Counted from the first letter of the stretch, positions 18,314 to 25,736 are shown. The stretch is DNA of 64,000 nt from Hornefia porci (GCF_001940235.1 NZ_MJIE01000001.1:806001-870000), one strand, 5' to 3'. Notes: a model not told the origin generated them from the letters alone. Program-made: numbers and translations.

Positions 18314-18315
18314 CG

Positions 18316-18495
18316 CTACACCCTCGACCTTTCCCTGCGTGTCTTTGTCCATGCAACTCTCTTAACTCGTGTCTTCTCTGCTTTGATTTTTTCAGATTCA
18401 GCGTTCCGGCTATCCTTCCACTCTGCGTATATTCCACATTCTGCGTGGCACTCTGCTGTTCTGTTTGTGCATGTCGTGCACGGTGACTTTTTCAT
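18316..18495 (-). CDS. Small Cys-rich phage protein (59 aa)
   Basis: Begins ATG 18495 after GGAGGTGTAGC, ends TAG 18316-18318. The N-terminus CTTCTNRTAECHAECGIYAEW has four Cys and one His in zinc-finger-like spacing (C-x2-C ... C-H-x2-C); the C-terminus is very basic (KTRVKRVAWTKTRRERSR). Strong ribosome binding site and tight packing between DUF1064 and the next gene support it being real. Probably a small zinc-binding nucleic-acid-associated protein; function unknown. Confidence 0.6.
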   Translation of the reverse strand: MKKSPCTTCTNRTAECHAECGIYAEWKDSRNAESEKIKAEKTRVKRVAWTKTRRERSRV

Positions 18496-18496
18496 G

Positions 18497-18922
18497 CTAC
18501 ACCTCCGTTATCGTTAAGTTCGGGAACCGATATTCGAACATCTTCTTTTTCTGCTTGTAAACATCTGTTCGCATTCCTTTGACATCGATTACAAATGTTT
18601 CTCCTGTCTTGCTCGTGTACATGAAATCTGCAACATATTCAATCTTCCGGTAGTGTTTCCCGTTCTTATCGAACGCCGGCTGTAACTCAAATCTCGGCTG
18701 GAGTATGATCTGTGTTATTTCTCCAGCCTCTTCAAGCGCTTTAAGTTTCAGGTAGTATCCCGCCTCTTTCTTGCTGTCGAATATGATCCCGTCAACTTCC
18801 GCTTTGCGGTTACCATACTTCGCCCGTGGCTGCATCATCCTTTCTGCCGCGGTCCTATTCTGCTCCTCCAGCTTCTTTTTCGCCTGCGCCTGATACTTCA
18901 GCGGCAAATCCTCAACATTCAC
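18497..18922 (-). CDS. DUF1064 family nuclease-like phage protein
   Basis: 141 residues. Core motif: YGNRKAEVDGIIFDSKKEAGYYLKLK, then YVADFMYTSKTGETFVIDVKG, i.e. the E-x-D...D-x-K arrangement of PD-(D/E)xK-like nucleases found in DUF1064 proteins, which are often annotated as phage Holliday-junction-type or packaging nucleases. AGGAGG lies 9 bases before ATG 18922; the start overlaps the end of the rep-like gene by 11 bases. Part of the early replication/recombination operon. Confidence 0.82.
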   Translation of the reverse strand: MNVEDLPLKYQAQAKKKLEEQNRTAAERMMQPRAKYGNRKAEVDGIIFDSKKEAGYYLKLKALEEAGEITQIILQPRFELQPAFDKNGKHYRKIEYVADFMYTSKTGETFVIDVKGMRTDVYKQKKKMFEYRFPNLTITEV

Positions 18923-19757
18923 ATGGGCCTCCTTCCGTCTGACCTTCGCATGCTAAATCCATAACCTCCTGTTCTTCAATTTCGGTTATTTTATAATATT
19001 CTCGCGGAGTGACTACTTTTCCGCGCGGCCATACTTTATAATTCCTCGGCTCTCCCAGCGCCACCTCAACATACTCAAGATGTTCCAGGCCTGTGACCGG
19101 ATGCTCGTATCGTCTGACTCTGTCTTTAGGAATATAATATCCGCTGATTGGCTCCGGCTCGTCCGTCATTTCCTTCAGCGTCGTTTCATCCCTTTTGGTT
19201 ACCGGCATGATTAAATTGCGGCTGCGGGAATATCTCTGTTTGTGTTGGCTGTCCGATTCCCGGAAAGTCTTTTCCGTTTCCTTGATCAGATACTCCGCAA
19301 GGTCATGGAAGTCTCCCTCTTCACGCAGTGCTGTAAAGTGTACCCCGCCTTTTCCCCACAGCCTGGTGACCATTTCCACGTCCTGCGAGTTCATCACGAT
19401 GTGGTGATGGATCCGCTTATTTTTGTATTCCGTAACAACCACATACTTCAGTTCTTTTCCCTGCCGCTTGAACTCTTTCCGCAGCTTCGCGATCATCTTC
19501 TTGCGATCCGCGGCCGCCTGATCTTTCTCCGGCTCTTTCCCTGCGTATGTCAGAGTGACGTGGCTTCCGGTCGAGTCGAAATTATTTGCCAGCAGCATCC
19601 ACAGTCTCCAGATTGCAATGCGCATGTTATTCTTTTTCACTGCCTCGCTCGTGATCCCGGTGCGTGCTCTTCTTTTCTGTCTGTGATTTCCGGAAGGAAC
19701 AACCACGCGCCGGTGGATGATCCGGCCGGCAACCGTCGTCTCTCTCATTACTCTCAT
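18912..19757 (-). CDS. HUH-type rolling-circle replication initiator-like protein
   Basis: 281 residues. Three ordered motifs of HUH Rep endonucleases are visible: motif I VTLTY at 67-71, motif II HHHIVMN at 117-123 (metal-binding His pair), and motif III with Y156-x-x-K159 (EYLIKET), the expected nicking Tyr. No helicase domain, so the protein would nick and join DNA only. Basic N-terminus (HRQKRRARTG). A second ATG at 19748 is an alternative start. HUH Reps are common in plasmids and filamentous phages; here it sits in a tailed-phage early operon beside parB- and ssb-like genes. A hairpin directly upstream could be its origin. Confidence 0.78.
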   Translation of the reverse strand: MRVMRETTVAGRIIHRRVVVPSGNHRQKRRARTGITSEAVKKNNMRIAIWRLWMLLANNFDSTGSHVTLTYAGKEPEKDQAAADRKKMIAKLRKEFKRQGKELKYVVVTEYKNKRIHHHIVMNSQDVEMVTRLWGKGGVHFTALREEGDFHDLAEYLIKETEKTFRESDSQHKQRYSRSRNLIMPVTKRDETTLKEMTDEPEPISGYYIPKDRVRRYEHPVTGLEHLEYVEVALGEPRNYKVWPRGKVVTPREYYKITEIEEQEVMDLACEGQTEGGPCEC

Positions 19758-19790
19758 TTTTCTATCGTTAATACTCTAATCAAGTCCCAA

Positions 19791-19811
19791 CCGCTTGCCA
19801 TTGGCAAGCGG
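19791..19811. other. Perfect 9-bp hairpin upstream of the Rep gene (candidate nick site/origin)
   Basis: CCGCTTGCC and GGCAAGCGG are separated by ATT. It lies in the only sizeable gap of this operon (19,758-19,835), right before the Rep start. It has no U-tract on the minus strand, which argues against an intrinsic terminator. Location and shape suit a double-strand origin recognised by the HUH protein, but this is inference. Confidence 0.4.
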
Positions 19812-19835
19812 CATGATTTCATATTCGGATCCGGT

Positions 19836-20366
19836 CTACTGATCTAGATATTTATCTATCGGGCAGTTCTCACAAGCCTTAAATGCGCAGTATCTATTGC
19901 AAAATTCGTTCGCCGCCATTTCCTTAAATGCAACGTCATCCATATCGCTGCATTTTTTTACTGTCGTCGTTTTTCCCGCTTTGAATTCAATCCGATATCC
20001 CGGCGCCCCTGTTTTTTTGTCATCGGTTATCACGGCGACTTTCTCAGCCCCGTGGAAGACTTCAATGCGGTCTACTTCTTTTCCACCAATAATCATTTTT
20101 CTGCTTTCTTCCTCCGGAGGTTCCGGCAGCGGCATCCATGCGTGGATCGTCAGATTATCAGTATCGGCTGAGGCATCGCCGACATACCACGTACCATTTT
20201 CATAGCAGCAATCACTTGCCTCTACACCGTGATCATAAATGATATTTCCACGGCGTCCAGATACGCATACAATTACATCTTCACAATTCTCCGGCGGATT
20301 GCTTGCCGGTATCCACTGGCCGAAGGCAGGAACTGCCGGCTGTGCTTCTACATTAATTACTCTCAT
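19836..20366 (-). CDS. DUF551-containing phage protein
   Basis: About 176 residues from ATG 20366, which has AGGAGAG upstream and overlaps the preceding stop (ATGA). The N-terminal 85 residues contain WIPASNPPENCEDVIVCV and end WMPLPEPPEE, the hallmark of DUF551, a short domain common in phage early proteins. The second half holds IIGGKEVDRIEVFHG and a C-terminal FCNRYCAFKACENCPID segment with four Cys that may bind a metal. Function unknown. Confidence 0.68.
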   Translation of the reverse strand: MRVINVEAQPAVPAFGQWIPASNPPENCEDVIVCVSGRRGNIIYDHGVEASDCCYENGTWYVGDASADTDNLTIHAWMPLPEPPEEESRKMIIGGKEVDRIEVFHGAEKVAVITDDKKTGAPGYRIEFKAGKTTTVKKCSDMDDVAFKEMAANEFCNRYCAFKACENCPIDKYLDQ

Positions 20367-20632
20367 CGTCTCTCCTTTCTCCTTTCCATCTCTTTCCACT
20401 CTTCTTTCCATTCCTTTTCATAGCATTTTTCGCACACTCCGTATCCAAAGCCTCCCTGTGTTTGTATCTGCCGCGATGTGTAAGTGTATCCGAAAGATAA
20501 TTGTTTTCCGCACCGTGCGCATGATACAATTTCATCCATATCCTTCGAAAATGTGCTTGCTCCTTCTGGGAGATCATAATCCTCATACTCGCCTTTACTG
20601 AAATTCCATTTTTTCGCTAGCATCTCCATCAT
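20363..20632 (-). CDS. Small zinc-ribbon-like phage protein
   Basis: 89 residues. Contains CARCGKQLSFGYTYTSRQ ... CEKCYEKEWKEEW: two CxxC pairs separated by about 30 residues, a zinc-ribbon/treble-clef pattern, followed by a strongly charged C-terminal helix. ATGA overlaps join it to ParB-like (upstream, 20629-20632) and DUF551 (downstream). Not recognised beyond this; probably DNA- or RNA-binding. Confidence 0.55.
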   Translation of the reverse strand: MMEMLAKKWNFSKGEYEDYDLPEGASTFSKDMDEIVSCARCGKQLSFGYTYTSRQIQTQGGFGYGVCEKCYEKEWKEEWKEMERRKERR

Positions 20633-21987
20633 CCTTCCCCGTACAGCTCATGCATGCCGTCCAGCATTGCCTTTTCTTCCGGCTCCATCTCGTAGCCGTA
20701 CTTTGTCAGCAGATTGTAGATTTCCTTGATTTCCTCGGCCAATTTCGTATTGATTTCCCCGTTGTACTGTATGATCATTCTGTACATGCCGGAATACAGA
20801 CTCATGTCATAGTCTGCTGCCGCAAGAATAACCACCCAAGGCTCCATATTCAGTGTTGCTTCTTTCTGCTCATCCGTAACTTTCCATCGGTCGATTTCCT
20901 CTACATATGCGGCCGTTTCGGCGGCTGTAATTGACGTTCCTTGTCCGTACCGGAGCAGAATTTCAATCGCCCGTGTCATGATCTCCTGCTTTTGTTCCTC
21001 CGTCAGTTTGCTTCCCTGCAACTCGTTAAGGATAAAGTCGTGTCTGCGTCTATCGTAAGCCTTCTGGATTTCAACGAACGCTTTCCTGCGCTTGTCCAGC
21101 TCCTTTCTCCGTTTCTCCTCTTCCGTCATTTCATGCTTTTGCGGCTTTTTCTTTTTCATGATGAAAATTCGGCCGTAGTCCCGCAGATAGATATATTTAG
21201 TTTCCGTATCCAGCTCTTCAAGTTTATCTTTCAACATCCGGATTAGCTCCGGATTATTTAACTCATCACTCCAAACTCTGTCTAAACCAGCAGACCACGA
21301 TTTTACATCCTTTCCTGCCGGCTTTAGCCCTGCTTGCTGCATAATTGCAGCGCACCTTTCGAAAGCTTCATCGACTTTTTCCTGTGCTGCGGCATTCCTT
21401 GCCCGCCGTCTCAGGTCCTCGCCGCTGATCGCTGCACCTAAAACGCTGTTCCTTGTTTCCAGGCTTTTGATTTTTTCCAGCTCATACAGATCAGTCAATG
21501 AGAGTTGCAGATCGGGATCCTCTTCACGCTTCCGGAGCATTTCACTGTCTAGCTCCGCGATTTTCAGCCGGTGCCGGATCGTCGATTCAGAGAATCCAGT
21601 TTTCTCAGTAAGCGATTCGATTGTATTGCCCAACTCTATCATCATCTGGAAGGACTCAGCCTGCTCGAGAACGGTCAAGTCGTTCCGCTGCATGTTCTCC
21701 TCCAGCATGATTGCCAGCTGTTCTTCCCGCGTCAGTCCCTCGGCAATCACGCACGGAACTTTACAGATTCCGGCGGCTTTTGCAGCTTCAAGTCTGCGGT
21801 GACCAATCAGCACCACGAACTCGTTCATGTCGTCATCCGCCGGCACCACCGTTAAATTCTGCATGATGCCGTTTTTCCGGATGCTCTTTTCAAGTTCCCC
21901 GATGTCTCCAAGGTCTTTTCTCGGGTTGTCCGGATTAGGAATCAGCTGATTCGTCCAGAGCATGTGTACTGTGCCTATTGTGTCCAT
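20629..21987 (-). CDS. ParB/RepB/Spo0J-domain protein
   Basis: 452 residues. N-terminal ParB/Srx nuclease-like domain: LIPNPDNPRKDLG, RKNGIMQNLTVVP, VLIGHRRLEAAKAAG (the GHRR box) and MLEENMQRNDLTVLEQAESFQ. An HTH follows (LTEKTGFSESTIRHRLKIAEL), then a long charged C-terminal region (about 270-450) without known motif, including KKKKPQKHEMTEEEKRRKELDKRR. No ParA is next to it, so it may act in phage replication, transcription or as a nuclease-like accessory rather than in partition. First big gene of the early operon. Confidence 0.85.
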   Translation of the reverse strand: MDTIGTVHMLWTNQLIPNPDNPRKDLGDIGELEKSIRKNGIMQNLTVVPADDDMNEFVVLIGHRRLEAAKAAGICKVPCVIAEGLTREEQLAIMLEENMQRNDLTVLEQAESFQMMIELGNTIESLTEKTGFSESTIRHRLKIAELDSEMLRKREEDPDLQLSLTDLYELEKIKSLETRNSVLGAAISGEDLRRRARNAAAQEKVDEAFERCAAIMQQAGLKPAGKDVKSWSAGLDRVWSDELNNPELIRMLKDKLEELDTETKYIYLRDYGRIFIMKKKKPQKHEMTEEEKRRKELDKRRKAFVEIQKAYDRRRHDFILNELQGSKLTEEQKQEIMTRAIEILLRYGQGTSITAAETAAYVEEIDRWKVTDEQKEATLNMEPWVVILAAADYDMSLYSGMYRMIIQYNGEINTKLAEEIKEIYNLLTKYGYEMEPEEKAMLDGMHELYGEG

Positions 21988-22047
21988 ACTAACCTCCTAC
22001 TATCTCTATCAGCAATCCGGCCGTACAATCGTGCAGCCGGATACCTG

Positions 22048-22422
22048 TCATTTTTTTATAATCGTTGCTTTGGCTGACATCAGCTTCTTTCTTGTAACAT
22101 CAATTCCTTCGGCTTTCCGGGTGATTGTAATTGTGCTTCCCTCGGCATGCACAACTATCTGATCCACATGGCCAAAACATATGATTTCCGATACATCCGC
22201 AATGCTTCTTGTGACATCCTCTGCGATTGGCTTCATTCCGGTTTCTTCTTTCGGCGACATACACAGCGAGATTACCCGGGCCCTCGTTTTCTTGAGGAGC
22301 CGATACTCAAGGCCATCTTCACAATCGCATTCCATCGTAACGGTCTCGTCCACATCATCTTTATTTTCTGTCTGCACATATTTCCCTGTGCCACAAAACT
22401 TACAAAATCCCTGTTCCATCAT
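22048..22422 (-). CDS. Hypothetical phage protein with N-terminal zinc knuckle
   Basis: 124 residues. MEQGFCKFCGTGKYV and later MECDCEDG give CxxC plus CxC, a likely metal site, followed by about 80 residues with alternating strands ending in a Lys-rich tail (SAKATIIKK). Start has GAGGAG a few bases upstream (22422 or 22419 are both possible). Overlaps the upstream gene by 23 bases. Family not recognised. Confidence 0.5.
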   Translation of the reverse strand: MMEQGFCKFCGTGKYVQTENKDDVDETVTMECDCEDGLEYRLLKKTRARVISLCMSPKEETGMKPIAEDVTRSIADVSEIICFGHVDQIVVHAEGSTITITRKAEGIDVTRKKLMSAKATIIKK

Positions 22423-22642
22423 CGCTCCTCTTTCTTCCCATGATTTCTCTGAGGTTAGCTATCATCGTCTCATTATCGATTTTCTTTTCGTTATAAATAT
22501 GCCAGCGGCAGGTTATGGTTGTCCTTGGATCCGCATCGTAATACCGGCACCGGTAACAGTGGCTTACGCATACCGGCCGTCCGTAATGTTCCGGACACTG
22601 CCTTGTCTCCGTCGCTACGATCCCGCAGATCGGGCAGCTCAT
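22400..22642 (-). CDS. Small Cys/His-rich phage protein
   Basis: 80 residues. The first half carries CPICG, CPEHY, CVSHCYRCRYY and CRWH, i.e. eight Cys and several His that could bind two zincs; the rest is a short helix (IDNETMIANLREIMGRK). Its start overlaps the preceding stop (ATGA, 22639-22642). This and neighbours form a run of small zinc-binding early proteins of unknown role. Confidence 0.55.
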   Translation of the reverse strand: MSCPICGIVATETRQCPEHYGRPVCVSHCYRCRYYDADPRTTITCRWHIYNEKKIDNETMIANLREIMGRKRSDDGTGIL

Positions 22643-22902
22643 CGATTCAGCCTCCGGAGGATATCGCTCATGATCGCCATCTTACTATCGGCAGTGACGT
22701 CAACGACCTTCGCAAATTTGTTCCGGAAGGTTATCGTCACTTTTTCGCCGGCGACCTCCATGTCTCCGACCATGACCGGAGTGTATTCCATTTTCTCGAT
22801 GTCCATAATATCTTCATCCCGGAAAATATCTGAAAGCCTTTCGACGAATCTCTGTTTCTCCATGTATGTTTTGATATTCTCCTCGGTAAGCTTCACACTC
22901 AT
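22639..22902 (-). CDS. Hypothetical phage early protein
   Basis: About 87 residues from ATG 22902 (MSVKLTEENIKTYMEKQ), which has GAGGT upstream and overlaps the stop of the 22,899-23,063 gene. Helix-strand-strand-helix layout with MEYTPVMVGDMEVAGEKVTITFR and a final helix. No Cys, no membrane segment, no recognisable family. Confidence 0.5.
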   Translation of the reverse strand: MSVKLTEENIKTYMEKQRFVERLSDIFRDEDIMDIEKMEYTPVMVGDMEVAGEKVTITFRNKFAKVVDVTADSKMAIMSDILRRLNR

Positions 22903-23063
22903 CTGATGCACCTCGCTTTCTTTCTCTGCATCGCGATCACTTCCTCTTTGGACAGATGCTTCTTGCCGGCCAAGTGCTTACCGATCCGGTCGCACATGGC
23001 TTCATACATCAGCCGCTCGGATTCAATTTCATGTAATTTCTTTTCCTTCCTCGCAACCTGCAT
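22899..23063 (-). CDS. Small charged helical phage protein (54 aa)
   Basis: ATG 23063 preceded by GGAGGG; TGA at 22899-22901 overlapping the next start (ATGA). Sequence begins MQVARKEKKLHEIESERL and ends in a basic KKHLSKEEVIAMQRKKARCIR, all helix-favouring. Supported by ribosome binding site and translational coupling on the downstream side. Function unknown. Confidence 0.5.
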   Translation of the reverse strand: MQVARKEKKLHEIESERLMYEAMCDRIGKHLAGKKHLSKEEVIAMQRKKARCIR

Positions 23064-23078
23064 CTGCGTTTTCCCTCC

Positions 23079-23234
23079 CTAAAAAATGGCGTCAATCATA
23101 ATCCCCAGATACACCAGCACCGCAAAGCTCCATGCGCAGATCGCGACTTCTGCCGCGACCAGCAGGATCGCCTGCCAGTTTGTCATGCTCCAGCGGTATC
23201 TCCGCCCGTGGAACCGGAAAATTTTCTTCGTCAT
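23079..23234 (-). CDS. Small single-pass membrane phage protein (51 aa)
   Basis: ATG 23234 is preceded by GGAGGCAGCAA. Basic N-terminus (TKKIFRFHGRRYRW) then a hydrophobic segment AILLVAAEVAICAWSFAVLVYLGIM of about 25 residues, ending IDAIF. It ends 15 bases before the next gene. Early-expressed membrane peptide; roles such as superinfection exclusion or host membrane modulation are possible but unsupported. Confidence 0.5.
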   Translation of the reverse strand: MTKKIFRFHGRRYRWSMTNWQAILLVAAEVAICAWSFAVLVYLGIMIDAIF

Positions 23235-23251
23235 TTGCTGCCTCCTTCCTG

Positions 23252-23419
23252 TCAGTACCTTCCGATCCTGAATCTTTCCAGATCTTTACGACTGTACTTA
23301 ATCCGTTTTCCGACTTTATACGGCTTCAGTTTGTCGCCTATCCGATTTCTTGTGAATGTTGCCTGTGATATGCCCAGCACGTCGCAGACTTCTTTTCTTG
23401 TTATGAATTCCTTCTCCAT
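23252..23419 (-). CDS. Excisionase/AlpA-like helix-turn-helix protein (55 aa)
   Basis: ATG 23419, GGGAGG upstream, TGA at 23252-23254. The sequence MEKEFITRKEVCDVLGISQ, then a wing KPYKVGKRIKYSRKDLERF is the compact winged HTH of the MerR-like/DNA-binding excisionase family. In a prophage with tyrosine integrase it is a good candidate for the recombination directionality factor, although it is separated from int and placed in the early lytic operon, which also suits a lytic-phase excisionase. Confidence 0.65.
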   Translation of the reverse strand: MEKEFITRKEVCDVLGISQATFTRNRIGDKLKPYKVGKRIKYSRKDLERFRIGRY

Positions 23420-23461
23420 TCTAACCTCCCTCTTCAGAGCGCTCGGCTCTCGTCGTGTCTC

Positions 23462-23731
23462 TTAGTCGGCTGCATTTTCTACTCCCGTGTTTCTTTTTTG
23501 AAACTTTGACGGCCAAAAAAAATCATCTGCCGAAATTCCGTATTCAGTGCAGATCGTAACCACTTCTCCGACAGTCAAGTCTCCTCCAGTGCCGTTGATG
23601 TTTTGGTTGAATGCCGAAGCGCTTTTGCCCAGAAGTCCTGCAACTTCCGCTTGCGAGACGTTGTTTTTTCTCATCCATGCGACAAACTCATTATACGGCT
23701 CTCTTCTTCTTTCAACATGTTTTTTTAACAT
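23462..23731 (-). CDS. Cro-like XRE-family repressor of the lytic promoter
   Basis: 89 residues. HTH: FVAWMRKNNVSQAEVAGLLGKSASAFNQNING, a lambda-Cro/CI-type XRE domain, then VGEVVTICTEYGISADDFFW. AAAGGAGG stands 9 bases before ATG 23731. First gene of the leftward early transcript, divergent from the CI-like gene; the intervening 167 bases carry both promoters and repeated GTTTC/GAAAC half-sites. Inferred role: early lytic repressor. Confidence 0.75.
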   Translation of the reverse strand: MLKKHVERRREPYNEFVAWMRKNNVSQAEVAGLLGKSASAFNQNINGTGGDLTVGEVVTICTEYGISADDFFWPSKFQKRNTGVENAAD

Positions 23732-23751
23732 GTAATTCAGTCCTCCTTTCG

Positions 23752-23866
23752 AGTTTCTAATTTGAAACTTTCTTTCTTCAATATTAACGCTTGCGTGTTT
23801 CTATGTCAACAACTTTTTTTATTTTTACTAAATTATATTGCACATTCGAAACTAATGTATTATAAT
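23752..23866. promoter_or_regulatory. Prophage genetic switch: divergent promoters and operators
   Basis: Leftward promoter: -35 TTGACA (minus, 23809-23804), 17-base spacer, -10 TAATAT (23786-23781). Rightward promoter: -35 TTGCAC (23838-23843), 17-base spacer, -10 TATAAT (23861-23866). Operator-like elements: palindrome AGTTTC-N6-GAAACT at 23752-23769 between the leftward promoter and the Cro-like start, a GTTTC half-site at 23797-23801 within the leftward promoter, and GAAAC at 23848-23852 inside the rightward spacer. The shared GTTTC core suggests one repressor binds all three. Confidence 0.75.
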
Positions 23867-23898
23867 TTCATTACATTAATATCGATTTGAGGTTTTAT

Positions 23899-24276
23899 AT
23901 GAGTATCGGAAAAATTATTATTAAATTTCGCAAGCAATTCAACTTGACGCAAGCTGAACTTTGCGAGAATATCAACAAACAATTTCATACTGAATTAAAT
24001 AAGTCCATGATTTCCAAGTGGGAAAACGGCAAAAGTAACCCTAGCTTGGATTATGCAAAAATACTCGCTTTATATTTCAATGTCAGTCTTGATGATATTC
24101 TGGGGTTAAAAATATCGGCAGAATCTTTGTCTCTTGATGAGGCTAATTTAATCATTCGATATCGTTCCCTTAACTCTGAGGGGAAAGAAAAACTTCAGGA
24201 TCAAGCCGAGCTTCTCTCTTCTTCGCCATTATATAAAAACAATCGTTCGACTTGTGTGGTGGAAGAAGCGGAATAA
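23899..24276 (+). CDS. CI-like XRE-family phage repressor
   Basis: 125 residues from ATG 23899 (MSIGKIIIKFRKQFNLTQAEL), with GAGGT 6 bases upstream. N-terminal HTH: LTQAELCENINKQF ... MISKWENGKSNPSLDYAKILALYFNVSLDDILGL, a standard XRE domain. The C-terminal ~45 residues (LIIRYRSLNSEGKEKLQDQAELL) are short, so there is no RecA-dependent S24 peptidase; induction must work by another way, such as an antirepressor. Drives lysogeny together with the divergent promoters. The surrounding DNA is AT-richer than the late genes. Confidence 0.82.
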   Translation: MSIGKIIIKFRKQFNLTQAELCENINKQFHTELNKSMISKWENGKSNPSLDYAKILALYFNVSLDDILGLKISAESLSLDEANLIIRYRSLNSEGKEKLQDQAELLSSSPLYKNNRSTCVVEEAE

Positions 24277-24320
24277 AAAATGATTTGTGGTTATTGATGA
24301 TTTATTGAGAGGAGAAAAAA

Positions 24321-25604
24321 ATGTCAAAAGAAAAGAAACTTGCAAAAAAACAAGCAAAGCTTGATGCGAAAAAAGCAAAGCTTGACGCAAAGCGTGCTAA
24401 GAAAGAGGCTAGATACGCATCTTTAAAATCACCCTCTTCAGCTGCTGCCGATACAGCTCCTGTGTCAGCCTTCGATACGCCGCAGCGCCCGGTTAAGCCG
24501 AGGAAGCCTTTTTACAGGCGCTGGTGGTTTTATGTTGCAATTGTTATTTTAATTGTCCTTATAATCAGTGGAATATCGTCACTTTTTGCCCCATCAATTA
24601 AAGATGACTTCAATTTGAATGGCACTGGCACTCTTCACGGCTTGGCTTATAAGTATCCGAGTTCCTGGACGCCATCTTCCAAAAACGACAAAGATTCTGC
24701 GACTTATACGCTAAAGAAAGACGGTAAGGCGCTGGGGAGCTTTACTCTTGCCTACTCTGGCAGTGGAGATCTTGCCAACAAGCCTATCTCTATCGCCGAG
24801 TTTAAAACGGAGAAGGATCAATCCATTGATGAATACGAAAAATTAAGTGTCTCCGGTGCAGAAAAAGTTTTGTACTGCAAAACAAGTTTTACAAAAGGCG
24901 ATGATCCTTGGGTCTCCCGATCTGTACTTGTTTATAAAGACAACGTGACTTTCGCAATTGACATCCGCGCAAAAGAGTCTGCCATGGACGACGACACTGC
25001 AAAAAAACTTATTAACGGCGTCGATTTTAAAAACTTCAAGAGCGGTGTTACAATTCGCAAGCTTTCTGCGTCCTATTTCGGACCAACCAAGGCGGGCACC
25101 GCTATTTCCGACAAGTCTAAAATTGTTGTATACGCTAAATTTTCGAACGGGGCCGACGGAAACCTTTCCGACTGGCATGTCACCAATCCACAGAAACTTG
25201 CTACCGACAAAACAAGCGTCATTAAAATTAAATGCCAGGATAAGACCGCCAAGCTCAAGATCGTCTGCTCCACCATGTCCAAGTCTAATTACATGGCGCA
25301 CTGCAAAACGTACAGCTACAGCGATTTAACTCATAAGTCCACCGGTAAACTCCAGGGCGCCCTTGTTAAAGCCACCGGAAAAGTCACACAAGTTATTGGC
25401 TCCGGCGAATATCTTATCGACGTTGGCGGGGATTGGGATTTCGGAAAGTATGTTCACATCGTTTCCTCCGGCAACGAAGGAAAGGTTGTTGAAGATGATA
25501 CCATCACCGTTTACGGTAAAGTCGCCGGCGACTTCCAGTATGAGACGGTACTCGGGGCTAATAAAACGATCCCGGAAATAAATGCTAAATATATTAACAG
25601 ATAG
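24321..25604 (+). CDS. Lysogeny-module membrane-anchored protein (cargo), unknown function
   Basis: 427 residues, starting 45 bases after the CI-like gene with a GGAG box. Residues 1-35 are Lys/Ala/Asp repeats (KKQAKLDAKKAKLDAKRAKKEA); residues ~68-89 form one membrane helix (WWFYVAIVILIVLIISGISSLF); the rest (~95-427) would be outside and has two beta-rich parts: a domain with YKYPSSWTPSSKNDKDSATYTL (PsbP/DUF-like, seen in Clostridial lipoproteins) and a C-terminal OB-like part with LVKATGKVTQV and DDTITVYGKVAGDFQYET. No signal-peptidase site. Expressed in lysogens by position, so a moron/lysogenic-conversion gene, perhaps superinfection exclusion. Function is not established. Confidence 0.7.
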   Translation: MSKEKKLAKKQAKLDAKKAKLDAKRAKKEARYASLKSPSSAAADTAPVSAFDTPQRPVKPRKPFYRRWWFYVAIVILIVLIISGISSLFAPSIKDDFNLNGTGTLHGLAYKYPSSWTPSSKNDKDSATYTLKKDGKALGSFTLAYSGSGDLANKPISIAEFKTEKDQSIDEYEKLSVSGAEKVLYCKTSFTKGDDPWVSRSVLVYKDNVTFAIDIRAKESAMDDDTAKKLINGVDFKNFKSGVTIRKLSASYFGPTKAGTAISDKSKIVVYAKFSNGADGNLSDWHVTNPQKLATDKTSVIKIKCQDKTAKLKIVCSTMSKSNYMAHCKTYSYSDLTHKSTGKLQGALVKATGKVTQVIGSGEYLIDVGGDWDFGKYVHIVSSGNEGKVVEDDTITVYGKVAGDFQYETVLGANKTIPEINAKYINR

Positions 25605-25616
25605 TCTTCTTTAGAT

Positions 25617-25736
25617 AAATAAAGAAGCCCTCCCACAATTGAGAGAACCTCTTCATTTCGATGGCTGCTAGGCCCCGCCTCATCTACTAACCTCCCAGGT
25701 GGAACCTAAGGCTTCGAATCGGTAGGGCCTTTCTTT
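25617..25736 (-). ncRNA. Candidate prophage small RNA with own promoter and terminator
   Basis: On the minus strand a promoter is clear: TTGACA (25771-25766), 17-base spacer, TATTCT (25748-25743). The predicted transcript starts near 25736. It can fold with GGCCC (near 25730) pairing with GGGCC, a nested GCCTTA/TGAGGC helix and an inner ACCT-GGG-AGGT hairpin, then a 3' hairpin (25654-25624: GAAG/CTTC and TTCTCTC/GGGAGGG with G.U pairs) followed by TTTATTT. The only short open frame runs through the terminator and is not convincing. Type I antitoxin, antisense or integrase/cargo regulator are possible; I recognise no Rfam family. Confidence 0.5.

Noticed and set aside
25596..25700. Short ORF MRRGLAAIEMKRF... 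on the minus strand inside the candidate sRNA as a type I toxin
   Set aside because: It runs through the terminator hairpin, lacks a hydrophobic segment and is better explained as structured RNA.
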